Assembly: GCF_002160135.1 (NCBI RefSeq)
Contig: NZ_NFJZ01000001.1
Coordinates: forward strand, 124,001-188,000
Source: Lachnoclostridium sp. An196
GTDB taxonomy: Bacteria; Bacillota; Clostridia; Lachnospirales; Lachnospiraceae
DNA: 64,000 nt
Direction of reading: 5' to 3'
Below are positions 24,699 through 35,321 of this stretch, one piece after another. The notes under the pieces were generated by a model. That model did not search any database. It was not told the origin of the DNA and was given only the letters and a program-made list of their open reading frames with translations. The translations under genes and the position numbers were made by a program. Position 1 is the first letter of the stretch. Each line of letters begins with the position of its first letter.

Positions 24699-25133
24699 AT
24701 TGCTGTTGTGATATTCGGGGGAAGAAGTTACGTCATCTCCGAACCAGTCCGGTTTCCGGAATTGAAGCGCTTCCTCTTCAGAAGGAAATTCCACTTCCGC
24801 CAGGATCAGATCCGGAAGGGGAGAAGAAAAAAGATCCAGTTCGATCATATATCCCTGATAAGGAATCCGGTAACGCTGTTTGGAAATCAGTTTTCCGTCG
24901 GTCTTGGACTTCAGGTGTTCATAAGCCTCTCCGGTCAGAGGGAGATTGTATTCTTCGCGGACCATAAGTCCTTTCGATTTATAAGTGAGCCAGTATTCCT
25001 CGTCCTGTCTGCGGATGCGGACAACGGGTTCCGTGCACAGATATCCCTGTTCGATCTGGCTGGAAGGGAAAGAATCCAGATTTTCCGGCAGTGCTTTTAC
25101 CAGAAATTTGCGTTCGATTTCATAAGATTTCAT
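24684..25133 (-). CDS. CYTH domain protein (triphosphate tunnel metalloenzyme)
   Basis: 149 residues, complete CYTH fold size. The N-terminal signature EIERKFLV gives the metal-binding ExExK, and alternating charged strands (VRIRRQDEEYWLTYKSKG, IELDLF, LAEVEF) line the tunnel. Bacterial relatives hydrolyse inorganic triphosphate or thiamine triphosphate; which one applies cannot be told from the sequence. It stands alone between unrelated genes. Confidence 0.88.
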   Translation of the reverse strand: MKSYEIERKFLVKALPENLDSFPSSQIEQGYLCTEPVVRIRRQDEEYWLTYKSKGLMVREEYNLPLTGEAYEHLKSKTDGKLISKQRYRIPYQGYMIELDLFSSPLPDLILAEVEFPSEEEALQFRKPDWFGDDVTSSPEYHNSNLSKL

Positions 25134-25277
25134 AAAGGCCTCCTTATATGACTGGCTGAAAAAACAAAATTTTTTAGTATCATATTCCGCAATTAGTATA
25201 GCACAACTTTTTTAAAAGTGATACACTGTACGCATAGGCAAAGAATGGAACGCAAAGCAGAAAAGGAGGCGTAGAAT

Positions 25278-25835
25278 ATGAGCCGTGTATGTGTGTTTCT
25301 TGCAGACGGATTTGAAGAGATTGAGGGGCTGACAGTGGTAGACATACTGCGCAGAGCAGGAGTGGAAGTGTCTGCGGTGTCGATTACGGATGAGAAGATG
25401 GTGACGGGAAGCCATGGCATCCGTGTGGAAGCGGATGCGCGCATGAAGGAGCTGGATTTCAAAAACACAGAGATGCTGGTGCTGCCGGGAGGCATGCCGG
25501 GCACGCTCCATCTGGGCGAATGCAAAGAACTGACAGATCTGCTTCTCCGGTTCCATGAATCCGGGAAAAAAGTGGCTGCGATCTGCGCCGCGCCCAGCAT
25601 CCTGGGAGATCTGGGTATCCTGAAAGGAAGAGACGCCGTCTGCTATCCTGGATTTGAAGACCGTTTGGAGGGCGCTAATGTGACCCGGGCAAAAGTGGCT
25701 GCTGACGGCGGCGTGACTACCAGCCGGGGGATGGGAACAGCGATCCCGTTTGCGCTGGCGCTGGTGGAGCAGCTGGTATCGAAAGAAAAAGCGGCGGAAG
25801 TGAAAAAGAGTATTATTTACGGCCATGAAAACTGA
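25278..25835 (+). CDS. DJ-1/PfpI family protein
   Basis: 185 residues. Conserved Glu in DGFEEIEGLT and nucleophile Cys in AAICAAPSILG match the DJ-1/YajL type rather than an intracellular protease. Such proteins act as glyoxalase III or protein/nucleotide deglycase-like stress enzymes; the exact reaction is disputed for the family. AGGAGGCGTAGAAT precedes ATG 25278. Confidence 0.88.
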   Translation: MSRVCVFLADGFEEIEGLTVVDILRRAGVEVSAVSITDEKMVTGSHGIRVEADARMKELDFKNTEMLVLPGGMPGTLHLGECKELTDLLLRFHESGKKVAAICAAPSILGDLGILKGRDAVCYPGFEDRLEGANVTRAKVAADGGVTTSRGMGTAIPFALALVEQLVSKEKAAEVKKSIIYGHEN

Positions 25836-25861
25836 AGATTTGTTTCAGGCAGAAACTTCCA

Positions 25862-25890
25862 GCATGTTCTCTGCGTTTTAGCGGATAATA
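25862..25890 (+). promoter_or_regulatory. Sigma-G-like promoter of the SASP gene
   Basis: GCATG (25862-25866), 17-bp spacer, GATAATA (25884-25890), near the forespore sigma-G pattern (GnATR, then CATnnTA with one mismatch). Confidence 0.45.
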
Positions 25891-25910
25891 GGAGCATGGA
25901 GGTGAACAGC

Positions 25911-26132
25911 ATGACGAATCAGAACAGCAGTTCCGGAAGCAGCAGCATGGCTGTGCCGGAAGCAAAAGCTGCCATGAACCGTTTTAAAGAGGAAGTCGCC
26001 AGCGAACTGGGCGTTCCGTTAAAAGACGGTTACAACGGCGATCTGACCAGCAAGCAGGCAGGTTCCATCGGCGGAGAGATGGTCAAAAAGATGATCATGA
26101 AGCAGGAACAGCAGATGTCTTCCGGTCAGTAA
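25911..26132 (+). CDS. Alpha/beta-type small acid-soluble spore protein
   Basis: 73 residues. The core KEEVASELGVPLKDGYNGDL followed by TSKQAGSIGGEMVKKMI is the alpha/beta SASP signature, with the germination protease site at EVA-S. These proteins coat DNA in the dormant spore and protect it. Start at 25911 (GGAGGTGAACAGC upstream) is preferred over ATG 25896. Shows that the host makes, or descends from, spore formers. A terminator follows. Confidence 0.95.
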   Translation: MTNQNSSSGSSSMAVPEAKAAMNRFKEEVASELGVPLKDGYNGDLTSKQAGSIGGEMVKKMIMKQEQQMSSGQ

Positions 26133-26156
26133 AGATAAGATAAGAAGAAATTTCAT

Positions 26157-26222
26157 CCAAGGGCTGTCTGGGCCGGGAACGCGGTATATTTGCGGGAAAA
26201 GCCTAGACAGCCTTGGTTTTTT
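26157..26222 (+). terminator. Terminator after the SASP gene
   Basis: CCAAGGGCTGTCTGGGC (26157-26173) pairs with GCCTAGACAGCCTTGG (26201-26216), then TTTTTT. Confidence 0.75.
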
Positions 26223-26303
26223 GTGTTATACTTTCAAAATGTCTACGAGTATGTAAATAAGGATATACTTATATATAAATACAAGGAGGATATTTTCGAG
26301 ACA

Positions 26304-27590
26304 ATGAGTGTACAGGTAGAAAAACTGGAAAAGAACATGGCAAAACTTACGGTGGAAGTTCCCGCCGAAAAAGTAGAGAAAGCGATTCAGACCGCATATC
26401 AGAAAAACAGAAAAAGCATCAATATTCCTGGGTTCCGGAAGGGCAAAGCGCCGCGTCAGCTGATCGAGAAGATGTATGGAAAAGAAATTTTTTACAATGA
26501 CGCGATCGACGAGATGCTTCCGGGAGAATACGCGCAGGCAGTAGAAGAGTGCGGCGAGGAGATCGTATCCCGCCCGCAGCTGGAAGTCGTGCAGATGGAG
26601 AGCGGAAAACCTTTCATTTTCGCAGCGACGGTTGCGGTGAAACCGGCTGTGACGCTGGGAGAATATAAAGGAGTGCAGGTGGAGAAGGCTCCCGTAGAAG
26701 TGACGGACGAAGAGATCAGCGCAGAGATCAATAAAGAGAGAGAAGCAAATTCCAGAACCATCACGGTAGACGACCGCCCGGTGGAGAAAGGAGATATTGT
26801 CTCTCTGGATTTTGAAGGATTTGTGGATGGAGAGGCGTTTGAAGGCGGCAAGGGAGAGAACTATGATCTGACCATCGGTTCCAATACCTTTATTCCGGGA
26901 TTTGAAGACCAGCTGGTCGGCGCGGAGATCGGCAAAGAACTGGATGTGAACGTAACCTTCCCCGAAGAATACGGTCAGGCGGATCTTGCCGGTAAAGCTG
27001 CCGTATTTAAATGCAGAGTAAACGGTATCAAGGTAAAAGAGCTTCCGGAAGCAGACGATGAATTTGCACAGGAAGTATCTGAATTTGATACTCTGGACGA
27101 ATATAAGGATGATATCCGGGCAAGACTTCTGAAAGATAAAGAAGAAGAGGCAAAACGGGTGAAAGAAGACGCAGTGATCGAGAAGATCATTGAGAATGCT
27201 CAGATGGAGATCCCGGACGCCATGGTAGAGTATCAGGCAGAACAGCTGATGGATGATTTCGCGCGCAGACTGCAGGCGCAGGGCCTGTCTCTTCCGGTTT
27301 ATTTCCAGTATACGGGTATGACCGAGGAGCAGTATCTGGAGCAGATGAAGCCGAGAGCGCTGAAGAACATTCAGAGCAGACTGGTTCTGGAAGCAGTGGC
27401 GGATGCGGAAAATATCGAGATAACGGAAGAAGATATGGAAGCCGAGATGAATCGGATGGCAGAAACCTACAAGATGGAAATCGAGAAGGTAAAAGAGCTT
27501 CTTGATGATTCCCAGAAGGAAGAAATCAAGAAAGATCTCGCGATCCAGAAAGCGATTGACCTGGTGACAGAAGCGGCAGCAGAGGCTTAA
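26304..27590 (+). CDS. tig: Trigger factor
   Basis: 428 residues, normal length. Ribosome-bound chaperone and peptidyl-prolyl isomerase. N-terminal ribosome-binding signature [24 protein letters not shown]-type isomerase domain in the middle ([20 protein letters not shown]); helical C-terminal arms. ATG 26304 follows AAGGAGGATATTTTCGAGACA; a longer in-frame extension to 26190 runs through AT-rich leader and is not credible. First gene of the tig-clpP-clpX series. Confidence 0.97.
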   Translation: MSVQVEKLEKNMAKLTVEVPAEKVEKAIQTAYQKNRKSINIPGFRKGKAPRQLIEKMYGKEIFYNDAIDEMLPGEYAQAVEECGEEIVSRPQLEVVQMESGKPFIFAATVAVKPAVTLGEYKGVQVEKAPVEVTDEEISAEINKEREANSRTITVDDRPVEKGDIVSLDFEGFVDGEAFEGGKGENYDLTIGSNTFIPGFEDQLVGAEIGKELDVNVTFPEEYGQADLAGKAAVFKCRVNGIKVKELPEADDEFAQEVSEFDTLDEYKDDIRARLLKDKEEEAKRVKEDAVIEKIIENAQMEIPDAMVEYQAEQLMDDFARRLQAQGLSLPVYFQYTGMTEEQYLEQMKPRALKNIQSRLVLEAVADAENIEITEEDMEAEMNRMAETYKMEIEKVKELLDDSQKEEIKKDLAIQKAIDLVTEAAAEA

Positions 27591-27612
27591 TTCACGCGAA
27601 GGCAGTATTTGA

Positions 27613-27640
27613 GGGCATGGCGGGTTGGCTGTGCCCTTTT
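27613..27640 (+). terminator. Weak stem-loop between tig and clpP
   Basis: GGGCA (27613-27617) with TGCCC (27632-27636) followed by TTTT. A short stem, perhaps a partial terminator that lowers readthrough into clpP. Confidence 0.4.
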
Positions 27641-27664
27641 ATTCCCGGAAGGAGGAGAACATAT

Positions 27665-28246
27665 ATGGCATTAGTACCTTACGTCATCGAGCAGACGAGC
27701 AGAGGAGAGAGAAGTTACGATATTTATTCCCGACTGTTGAAAGAGAGGATCATTTTCCTCGGGGAAGAGGTGAATGAGACGACGGCGAGTCTGGTAGTGG
27801 CTCAGCTGCTTTTCCTGGAGTCTGAGGATCCGGGAAAAGATATCCATCTGTATATCAACAGTCCGGGCGGCTCCGTGACTGCCGGGATGGCGATTTTTGA
27901 CACTATGAATTATATTAAATGCGATGTATCCACGATCTGTATCGGCATGGCGGCCAGCATGGGCGCGTTCCTGCTGGCAGGAGGAGCAAAGGGAAAGCGT
28001 TTCGCGCTCCCCAACGCGGAGATTATGATCCATCAGCCGCTGGGAGGAGCCCAGGGGCAGGCTACGGAGATCGAGATTGCCGCGAAGCATATCCTGCGAA
28101 CAAAAGAGAAACTGAACAGTATACTGGCAGAGCGGACCGGGCAGCCCCTGGAAGTGATCGAGAAAGATACGGACCGCGACAATTATATGACTGCGGAAGA
28201 GGCGATGGCTTATGGGCTGATCGATCAGGTGATCGCAGGACATTAA
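27665..28246 (+). CDS. clpP: ATP-dependent Clp protease proteolytic subunit
   Basis: 193 residues. Serine protease that forms a tetradecameric chamber fed by Clp ATPases. Catalytic triad: Ser in GMAASMGAF, His in EIMIHQP, Asp in DTDRDNYM. Starts with [15 protein letters not shown], the usual processed N-terminus. ATG 27665 follows AAGGAGGAGAACATAT. clpX follows 18 bp later. Confidence 0.97.
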   Translation: MALVPYVIEQTSRGERSYDIYSRLLKERIIFLGEEVNETTASLVVAQLLFLESEDPGKDIHLYINSPGGSVTAGMAIFDTMNYIKCDVSTICIGMAASMGAFLLAGGAKGKRFALPNAEIMIHQPLGGAQGQATEIEIAAKHILRTKEKLNSILAERTGQPLEVIEKDTDRDNYMTAEEAMAYGLIDQVIAGH

Positions 28247-28264
28247 GGGAGAAAAGAAAACAGC

Positions 28265-29488
28265 ATGGCAAGAAATGAAATCAGATGTTCTTTTTGCGGC
28301 AAATCAGAAAGTCAGGTTCTGAAACTTCTGAAAGGTCCGAATGGAGTCTATATCTGCGACGAGTGCGTGGAACTCTGCTCGGAGATTATTGAAGAGGAGC
28401 TGGGCACGGAGGAAGAAGAGAGCGAGCCGGAAGAGATCAATCTTTTGAAACCGGAGGAGATTAAGCGGTTTCTGGATGACTATGTGATCGGACAGGAGAA
28501 TGCCAAGAAGGTATTGTCCGTAGCGGTATATAATCATTATAAAAGAATTCTGGCAGGCCAGGATCTGGATGTGGAACTCCAGAAGAGCAACATCCTGCTT
28601 CTGGGACCTACCGGTTCGGGAAAGACGCTGCTGGCCCAGACTTTGGCCAAGATTCTGAATGTGCCGTTTGCCATCGCGGATGCGACGACACTGACGGAAG
28701 CAGGATATGTGGGGGAGGATGTGGAGAACATCCTGCTCAAGATCATCCAGGCGGCCGATTACGATATTGAACGGGCGCAGAAGGGTATCATTTATATCGA
28801 TGAGATTGACAAGATTACCCGTAAATCAGAAAATCCGTCTATTACAAGGGATGTGTCAGGAGAAGGAGTACAGCAGGCTCTTTTAAAGATTCTGGAGGGA
28901 ACGGTGGCTTCTGTGCCGCCGCAGGGAGGCAGAAAGCATCCTCATCAGGAACTTCTTCAGATCGATACGACAAATATCCTGTTTATCTGCGGAGGGGCCT
29001 TTGAGGGGCTGGATAAGATTATTGAGACACGCATGGACCGCAAGTCCATCGGGTTCAATGCGGATATCAGGGAACGGCGCAGAGAAAATGTCGGAGAACT
29101 GCTCCGCAACGCGCTGCCGGAAGACTTCATCAAATATGGTATGATTCCGGAGTTCATGGGACGCGTTCCGATTTCCGTATCGCTGGATCCTCTGACGCGG
29201 GATGACATGGTAAGGATCCTGCTGGAACCGAAGAACTCCATCGTGCGCCAGTATCAGAAACTGTTCGAGCTTGACGGCGTGGATCTGAAATTCGACAGGG
29301 AAGCTGTGGAAGCCATAGCGGAAAAGACCCTGAAGAGAAAGACCGGGGCGAGAGGGCTTCGTTCGATTATGGAAGAGACTATGATGGATCTGATGTTTAC
29401 GATTCCGTCAGACAACAGTATCAAAAATTGTACCATTACGCGAGAAGCTGTGGAAGGTACCGGCGAACCAGTGATAACAAGAAAGTAA
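28265..29488 (+). CDS. clpX: ATP-dependent Clp protease ATP-binding subunit ClpX
   Basis: 407-residue AAA+ unfoldase. N-terminal zinc-binding domain CSFCGKSE .. CDECVELC; Walker [11 protein letters not shown]; Walker [12 protein letters not shown]-terminal small domain with [12 protein letters not shown]. Recognises tagged substrates and feeds them to ClpP, encoded just upstream. A terminator follows, so lon has its own control or depends on readthrough. Confidence 0.97.
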   Translation: MARNEIRCSFCGKSESQVLKLLKGPNGVYICDECVELCSEIIEEELGTEEEESEPEEINLLKPEEIKRFLDDYVIGQENAKKVLSVAVYNHYKRILAGQDLDVELQKSNILLLGPTGSGKTLLAQTLAKILNVPFAIADATTLTEAGYVGEDVENILLKIIQAADYDIERAQKGIIYIDEIDKITRKSENPSITRDVSGEGVQQALLKILEGTVASVPPQGGRKHPHQELLQIDTTNILFICGGAFEGLDKIIETRMDRKSIGFNADIRERRRENVGELLRNALPEDFIKYGMIPEFMGRVPISVSLDPLTRDDMVRILLEPKNSIVRQYQKLFELDGVDLKFDREAVEAIAEKTLKRKTGARGLRSIMEETMMDLMFTIPSDNSIKNCTITREAVEGTGEPVITRK

Positions 29489-29495
29489 GAGAAAA

Positions 29496-29519
29496 GGGGC
29501 CTGTTGACGGCCCCTTTTT
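29496..29519 (+). terminator. Terminator after clpX
   Basis: GGGGCC (29496-29501) and GGCCCC (29509-29514) followed by TTTTT, preceded by AAAA: compact intrinsic terminator. Confidence 0.85.
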
Positions 29520-29534
29520 CAGACAGGAGAGAGA

Positions 29535-31850
29535 ATGGAAAAAGCAGAACAGAGAATCCCCGCGGTGGCGCTGCGGGGAATGACGATTCTTCCGGAAATG
29601 ATCACACATTTTGACGTCAGCCGTTCCCGTTCTGTGAAAGCGGTGGAACAGGCGCTGAAACAGGGACAGAGGCTCTTCATCGTCACGCAGAAAAGTCCGG
29701 AGACCGAGAATCCCGCCAGGGAGGATCTGTTTGTCATGGGCACTGTCGCGGAAGTAAAACAGATTGTCAAGATGCCCCACAACATCCTCCGCGTACTGGT
29801 GGAAGGACTGGAACGGGCGAAACTTGTGTCTCTGGAAGAGGGAGACTACCTGGAAGCGGATGTGGCCGGCGTGGAAACGGAAGGATTCGGAGACCTTCCC
29901 CCGGAAGGAAAAGAAGCTATGTACCGCAACCTGAAAGAGATCTTTCAAAAATACTGCGAAACCAGCGGGAAAGTCGGAAAGGATCTGGCACGGCAGGTGC
30001 TGGATGCGCCGAACCTGGAACGCCTTATGGTACAGGTGATGATACATACCCCGTTTGGCTGGGAGCAGCAGCAGAAACTTCTGGAGACATCGGATCTTTC
30101 TGCCTGCTATGAAGCGCTCTGCATCATGCTGAACAACGAGATAGAGATCGAGCATTTCCGGAGAGGGATTCAGGAAAAAGTCAAGGCGCGGGTCGACAAA
30201 CAACAGAAAGAGTATTTGCTGAGAGAGCAGATGAAAGTGATCCGGGAGGAACTGGGAGAAGACGGTCCCGGAGCGGAGGCTGCCCAGTTCCGCAAAGCAG
30301 TCTCGGAACTGGAAGCATCCCAGGAGGTGAAAGACCGGATCGAGAAGGAGATCCGGAGGTTTGTGAACGCCGGGATGAATTCTGCAGAGGCTTCGGTGAT
30401 CCGCGGGTATATTGAGACGCTTCTGGAACTGCCGTGGGATAAGCGCAGCGAGGACTGTCTGGATCTGGAAAAGGCCAGAGAAATTCTGGAATCAGAGCAT
30501 TACGGTCTGGAGAAGGTGAAGGAACGCGTACTGGAATTTCTGGCTGTGCGGGGAATGCTGAACCGGGGAGAAAGTCCGATTTTGTGCCTGGTGGGCCCGC
30601 CTGGTACCGGCAAGACATCGATCGCCCGCTCCATCGCTCATGCGATGAATAAAAAATATATCCGCATCTGTCTGGGCGGAGTCCGCGACGAGGCGGAGAT
30701 CCGCGGACACCGCCGCACATATATCGGCGCCATGCCGGGAAGGATTGTGGCTGGCATCCGTCAGGCGGGAGTGAAAAACCCTCTGATGGTGCTGGACGAG
30801 ATTGACAAGATCAGCACGGATTACCGGGGCGACACTTTTTCAGCTCTTCTGGAGGTGCTGGACAGCGAACAGAATTCACATTTCAGGGACCATTATGTGG
30901 AACTGCCGGTAGATCTGTCGGAAGTCCTGTTCCTGACCACTGCCAACGATATTCAGACGATCCCGCGTCCTCTCCTGGACCGCATGGAAGTGATTGAGAT
31001 CAGCAGTTATACGGAAAATGAAAAGATGCATATAGCCAAAGACCATCTGCTTCCCAAACAGAGAGAAAGACATGGCCTGAAAAAAGAACAGTTTCAGATC
31101 AGCGACAAGGCCATGGGGATCCTGATCCGCCAGTATACCAGAGAGGCCGGCGTGCGCGGCCTGGAACGGCGCCTGGCCGCCCTGTGCCGGAAGGCAGACC
31201 GGGAGATCCTGGAAAAAGGACGCCGGAAGGTGCGTGTGACAGAACGCAATCTGGGGAAGTACCTGGGAAAGCCGCTTTATGACTATCAGGAGCGCAATGA
31301 GAATGATGAGATCGGTATCGTGCGAGGCCTGGCCTGGACCAGCGTAGGAGGAGATACTCTGGAGATCGAAGTGAATCTGATGCCCGGGAAAGGGAATTTT
31401 GAGCTGACCGGACAGCTGGGAGACGTGATGCAGGAATCGGCAAAAGCCGGAATCAGTTATATCCGTTCCATCGCGGACCGATATGATCTGGGCAGAGAAT
31501 TCTTCCAGGAGCATGATATCCATATTCATATTCCGGAGGGAGCGGTGCCGAAAGACGGGCCGTCCGCGGGAATCACCATGGCGACGGCCATGCTCTCGGC
31601 TATGCTGGAAAAACCGGTGAGGGCCGATGTGGCCATGACGGGAGAAGTGACTCTCAGGGGACGCGTACTCCCGGTCGGAGGATTGAAAGAAAAACTTCTG
31701 GCCGCAAAAAACGCCGGCATGAAAAAAGTTATTGTGCCGAAAAAAAACCGCCGGGATATCGAGGAATTATCCAGAGAGATCACGGGAGGCCTGGAACTGG
31801 TTTATGCAGAGACGATGGATGAAGTGATAGCCAATGCATTTGCAGAATAA
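29535..31850 (+). CDS. lon: ATP-dependent protease Lon
   Basis: 771 residues, standard LonA. N-terminal LAN substrate-binding domain ([15 protein letters not shown]), coiled linker, AAA+ core with GPPGTGKTS and [10 protein letters not shown], and a C-terminal protease domain with catalytic Ser in [10 protein letters not shown] and Lys in [10 protein letters not shown]. Degrades misfolded and regulatory proteins in the cytoplasm. GACAGGAGAGAGA precedes ATG 29535; ysxC follows 12 bp after the stop. Confidence 0.97.
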   Translation: MEKAEQRIPAVALRGMTILPEMITHFDVSRSRSVKAVEQALKQGQRLFIVTQKSPETENPAREDLFVMGTVAEVKQIVKMPHNILRVLVEGLERAKLVSLEEGDYLEADVAGVETEGFGDLPPEGKEAMYRNLKEIFQKYCETSGKVGKDLARQVLDAPNLERLMVQVMIHTPFGWEQQQKLLETSDLSACYEALCIMLNNEIEIEHFRRGIQEKVKARVDKQQKEYLLREQMKVIREELGEDGPGAEAAQFRKAVSELEASQEVKDRIEKEIRRFVNAGMNSAEASVIRGYIETLLELPWDKRSEDCLDLEKAREILESEHYGLEKVKERVLEFLAVRGMLNRGESPILCLVGPPGTGKTSIARSIAHAMNKKYIRICLGGVRDEAEIRGHRRTYIGAMPGRIVAGIRQAGVKNPLMVLDEIDKISTDYRGDTFSALLEVLDSEQNSHFRDHYVELPVDLSEVLFLTTANDIQTIPRPLLDRMEVIEISSYTENEKMHIAKDHLLPKQRERHGLKKEQFQISDKAMGILIRQYTREAGVRGLERRLAALCRKADREILEKGRRKVRVTERNLGKYLGKPLYDYQERNENDEIGIVRGLAWTSVGGDTLEIEVNLMPGKGNFELTGQLGDVMQESAKAGISYIRSIADRYDLGREFFQEHDIHIHIPEGAVPKDGPSAGITMATAMLSAMLEKPVRADVAMTGEVTLRGRVLPVGGLKEKLLAAKNAGMKKVIVPKKNRRDIEELSREITGGLELVYAETMDEVIANAFAE

Positions 31851-31862
31851 AGGAGATACAAT

Positions 31863-32453
31863 ATGATCATAAAGAAAGCGGAACTGGAGACGGTATGCGG
31901 AATCAGCAGCAGGATACCGGAATCGTCCAGCCCGGAAGTGGCGTTCGCAGGGAAGTCCAACGTGGGAAAGTCTTCTCTGATCAACGGGCTTTTGAACCGG
32001 AAATCTCTGGCCAGGACTTCTTCCCAGCCGGGGAAGACGCAGACGATCAATTATTATAATGTCAACGATATGCTGTATCTGGTGGATCTTCCCGGGTACG
32101 GCTACGCCAAGGTAAGCGAAGAGGTCCGGGAAAAATGGGGCAGGATGATCGAACGCTACCTTCATGGATCGCGTCAGCTGAAGGCAGTCTTCCTGCTGGT
32201 GGACATCCGCCATGCTCCGTCGGAAAATGACCGCACCATGTATCAGTGGATACTGTATCAGGGATACGAGCCGGTTATTATAGCCACGAAGCTGGACAAG
32301 ATCAAGCGGAGTCAGGTGTCCAGACAGCTGAAGATTCTGAAAGAAGGGCTGGAAGTGAAACCGGGTACGAAAATGATTCCGTTTTCTGCGGAGACCAGGC
32401 AGGGGCGTGATGAGATATGGGAACTGATCGAAGATGTGACAAAGGAGGCATAG
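31863..32453 (+). CDS. ysxC: Ribosome biogenesis GTPase YsxC/EngB
   Basis: 196 residues. TRAFAC GTPase needed for 50S subunit assembly. G1 AGKSNVGKSS, G3 VDLPGYGYAKV, G4 ATKLDK. The lon-ysxC order is common in Firmicutes. AAGGAGATACAAT precedes the start; the AI-2E family gene starts 2 bp after its stop. Confidence 0.95.
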   Translation: MIIKKAELETVCGISSRIPESSSPEVAFAGKSNVGKSSLINGLLNRKSLARTSSQPGKTQTINYYNVNDMLYLVDLPGYGYAKVSEEVREKWGRMIERYLHGSRQLKAVFLLVDIRHAPSENDRTMYQWILYQGYEPVIIATKLDKIKRSQVSRQLKILKEGLEVKPGTKMIPFSAETRQGRDEIWELIEDVTKEA

Positions 32454-32455
32454 CC

Positions 32456-33613
32456 ATGAGCGAAAACCTGCGGGAAAGTCAGGAACCGCCAGGCGCGAGA
32501 ATCCGCAGAAATCTGGTAAATATCGGTTTTTTCCTGGTTAAAGTATTACTGTTGGTCTTTGCGGGACCGCCGGCGATACGCTTTTTCATGCCGGTGATCG
32601 TGGGGTGGATCATCGCGCAGATCGCCAATCCGCTGGTGCAGTTTCTGGAGAAACGGCTGCATATTGTACGGAGACACAGTTCCATGGCGATTATGGCAGG
32701 ATCTATTTTTCTGATCGTCCTGGCCTGCTACGGAGCGGCGCGCTGGCTGGTCAGGGAATCCGCCGCCCTGATAAAACGTCTGCCGCAGTATTATCAGGCA
32801 ATGATGGAAGGGTTCGGGCGGATCGGTGAAAATCTGGAGAAGTTTGCGGGAAGACTGTCGCCGGAAACACAGCAGAATATTGAAAGCGTCATGGGAAGTC
32901 TTTCTGAAAGTCTGAGCCGGTTCGCGGGGAGTCTGGGCGGAGGCACTGTGGAAGCGGCGGGAAATGCCGCCAGAAACATTCCGTCTCTGTTGATATCCTT
33001 TATATTTGTTCTCCTGTTCGCGTATTTTTTCATTGCGGAAAGAGAACGGATCCAGAAAATCGGGCGTATCCTCGTCTCGGAAGAGGACCGGAAACATCTG
33101 TGCATGATCTGGAGTAACTTGAAATCGGCAGTGGGAGGTTATTTCCGCGCGCAGTTTAAGATCATGGGCGTAGTATTTATATTGATGCTGGCGGGACTTT
33201 TGATTCTGAGAGTGGATTATGCCGTGCTTCTGGCTCTGGCCATTTCCTTGCTGGACTTTCTGCCCATGCTGGGGACGGGAACGGTATTGCTGCCCTGGGC
33301 GCTTTACTGCGCGCTCAGCGGAGGGCTTCCGCGAGCGGCAGGACTGCTGATCCTATACGGGGTGACTCAGTTCACCAGACAGCTGATTCAGCCCAAGATG
33401 GTAGGTGACAGTGTGGGCATCGATACGCTGACCACGCTGTTCCTGATTTTTATCGGATACCGGATATACGGAATCATAGGTATGATTATAGCGATCCCGG
33501 TAGGGCTGATACTGATCCAGTTATATGAAGCGGGGGCGTTTGAAAATGTGATCCGCAACTTCAAAGAACTTCTGGAGACCGTCTGCGAATGGAGAAGGGA
33601 TCGTTCTTCATAG
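32456..33613 (+). CDS. AI-2E family transporter
   Basis: 385 residues, polytopic membrane protein of the AI-2E (PF01594, TqsA/YtvI) family with about seven or eight helices and a soluble segment (residues about 110-190) between the second and third hydrophobic blocks. Conserved C-terminal LILYGVTQFTRQLIQPKMVG. Members export signals or ions (some are Na+/H+ antiporters); substrate unknown here. Start ATG 32456 has AAAGGAGGCATAGCC. Overlaps the convergent DUF4364 gene by 6 bp. Confidence 0.88.
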   Translation: MSENLRESQEPPGARIRRNLVNIGFFLVKVLLLVFAGPPAIRFFMPVIVGWIIAQIANPLVQFLEKRLHIVRRHSSMAIMAGSIFLIVLACYGAARWLVRESAALIKRLPQYYQAMMEGFGRIGENLEKFAGRLSPETQQNIESVMGSLSESLSRFAGSLGGGTVEAAGNAARNIPSLLISFIFVLLFAYFFIAERERIQKIGRILVSEEDRKHLCMIWSNLKSAVGGYFRAQFKIMGVVFILMLAGLLILRVDYAVLLALAISLLDFLPMLGTGTVLLPWALYCALSGGLPRAAGLLILYGVTQFTRQLIQPKMVGDSVGIDTLTTLFLIFIGYRIYGIIGMIIAIPVGLILIQLYEAGAFENVIRNFKELLETVCEWRRDRSS

Positions 33614-34120
33614 AAGATTCTGCATAACGTAAGCATAGATCTCCTGGCTTTTATCCTTCCAGTGGGCGCATACAGCCTGCGCCTGTTCTTCGGAAGGAAC
33701 GGAGAGAGTCAGGTCGATCAGAGTAGAATCCTGTTCCCGCACCTGGCATCTGGCCAGATAGCCGCTGTGGGCGCCGGGAAAATAATCTGCAGTGGTGGAG
33801 AGAGAATCACGGATCTCCACCTCTTTTTCTTTCAGATAAGACCGGATCTCCTGGCAGATGGCTCCGGAAATCTTGTCACCGAAATATTCCAGGGTATCCC
33901 GTCCCGGATCCGTGATCCGGTAAAGAGACGTGTTGCGCATAGATGAGACGGTGACCAGTCCGGACTCGTCCAGCTCGGAAAGGATCTGCTGGAGTGTAAA
34001 ATAATTGGTGTACTCTTTCCCCAGGATAAACTCGGAGATCTGAGAGTTGGAAAGCGGCGCGTCCGCCTGATCCAACATTTTCAGGACAATCAGTTTGTAA
34101 AGTGTCTGTGTGTCAGCCAT
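33608..34120 (-). CDS. DUF4364 winged-helix protein
   Basis: 170 residues. N-terminal winged-helix-like region (APLSNSQISEFILGKEYTNY, QQILSELDESGLV) and a C-terminal alpha/beta part. DUF4364 is typical of Clostridia; a regulatory role is assumed, not shown. Lies 16 bp downstream of the radical SAM gene in the same direction, probably one operon. Confidence 0.85.
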   Translation of the reverse strand: MADTQTLYKLIVLKMLDQADAPLSNSQISEFILGKEYTNYFTLQQILSELDESGLVTVSSMRNTSLYRITDPGRDTLEYFGDKISGAICQEIRSYLKEKEVEIRDSLSTTADYFPGAHSGYLARCQVREQDSTLIDLTLSVPSEEQAQAVCAHWKDKSQEIYAYVMQNLL

Positions 34121-34136
34121 AAAACTTCTGCCTCCT

Positions 34137-35069
34137 TTATAAGTCTTGACCGTATTTTTTGCCCTGCCAGGTGTCCTGCAGGCGGAATTCCCGGTGGATG
34201 TTGTTGAGTACCTGGCGTTTGGCGCTGCTCCACAGGGGAGCGATCAGCAGATCTTTCGGTCCGTCCCCGGTCAGCCGGTGGATGACGATATCCTGGCGCA
34301 GTCTTTCCACGCAGGCCACTGTCATTTTTACATATTCATCCATGGTAAAGACCGGAAATGGTTTCTGTATATACTGTTCTGCCAGATCTGTTCCTTTCAG
34401 AATATGCAGCAGATGAAGTTTTATACCCTGGATGTCCAGGCGGTTCAGGTAATCTATAGTTTCCAGCATCTGTGAGACATCCTCGCCGGGGAGCCCCAGG
34501 ATAACGTGAACGATCACCTCGATTCCGGTCCGGCGCAGCCGGTGCACGGCGTCTTCAAAGACGGAGAGACTATACCCGCGCCGGATGCGTTTCGCGGTAT
34601 CTTCATGCATGGTCTGCAGTCCCAGCTCGATCCATACCGGTTTGACCTGGTTTAATTCTGCGAGCAGATCCATCACATCATCGGGCAGGCAGTCCGGACG
34701 GGTGGCCGCAGACAGTACGGCGATTTCCGGGCAGGAGATCGCTTCGGTAAATAAAGCGCGCAGATAGGGAACGGGGGCGTATGTGTTGGTGAAAGCCTGA
34801 AAATAGGCGATATAAGTCTGAACAGGCCGTTTCTTCGCCAGCCGTTTTTTTCCTTCTTCGATCTGTTCGCGAACAGACAGAGCCGGATCGGCGGCAAATT
34901 CTCCGGAACCGCCGCCGCTGCAGAAGATGCAGCCGCCGTATCCTACGCGGCCGTCACGGTTGGGGCAGGTCATGCCGCCGTTCAGCGCGAGGCGGTATAC
35001 CTTTTCTCCAAAACGATTTTTCAGTTCATAGTCCAGTGAATGGTAAGGTTTGTCATTCCAGAATTTCAT
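34137..35069 (-). CDS. Radical SAM protein, TIGR01212 (YhcC-like)
   Basis: 310 residues. The SAM/iron-sulfur motif has the Elp3-like spacing CPNRDGRVGYGGCIFC (three Cys for a [4Fe-4S] cluster). The rest matches the TIGR01212 family (WIELGLQTMHEDTAKRIRRG, HVILGLPGE), whose reaction is unknown. An AT-rich upstream region of 60 bp separates it from the divergent rho promoter. Confidence 0.92.
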   Translation of the reverse strand: MKFWNDKPYHSLDYELKNRFGEKVYRLALNGGMTCPNRDGRVGYGGCIFCSGGGSGEFAADPALSVREQIEEGKKRLAKKRPVQTYIAYFQAFTNTYAPVPYLRALFTEAISCPEIAVLSAATRPDCLPDDVMDLLAELNQVKPVWIELGLQTMHEDTAKRIRRGYSLSVFEDAVHRLRRTGIEVIVHVILGLPGEDVSQMLETIDYLNRLDIQGIKLHLLHILKGTDLAEQYIQKPFPVFTMDEYVKMTVACVERLRQDIVIHRLTGDGPKDLLIAPLWSSAKRQVLNNIHREFRLQDTWQGKKYGQDL

Positions 35070-35130
35070 ATCTTCAATCTATCATAGTGAAGGCGGAAAA
35101 TCAAGCAGAGGCTTTTTTGCAAAATTCTGC

Positions 35131-35159
35131 TTTTCAATTAGGGGGAAAGCGTGTATACT
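35131..35159 (+). promoter_or_regulatory. rho promoter
   Basis: TTTTCA (35131-35136), 17-bp spacer, TATACT (35154-35159), giving a leader of about 155 nt before the rho start. Confidence 0.6.
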
Positions 35160-35179
35160 ATAGACAAATCAGAGAGCAT

Positions 35180-35197
35180 TCTGCCGGATCCGGCAGA
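35180..35197 (+). promoter_or_regulatory. Perfect 18-bp palindrome in the rho leader
   Basis: TCTGCCGGATCCGGCAGA, fully self-complementary, about 20 nt after the expected transcription start. In RNA it would fold only with a loop opened in the centre; in DNA it could be a dimer binding site. rho leaders are often autoregulated by Rho itself; whether this element takes part is unknown. Confidence 0.5.
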
Positions 35198-35321
35198 GAT
35201 TCCCCAGTGATTTATATCAAAAGTACGGACAACTGCCGGGCGGACAGGCAAATATCAGAACAGAAATGTCTGCACAGGCGGCGGACGTGTCCATCCAGAG
35301 GAAACAGTAACAGGAGGAAAT

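Noticed and set aside
35180-35197. Rho-leader palindrome as an intrinsic terminator
   Set aside because: No T tract follows and a perfect palindrome has no loop; kept only as a possible binding site.
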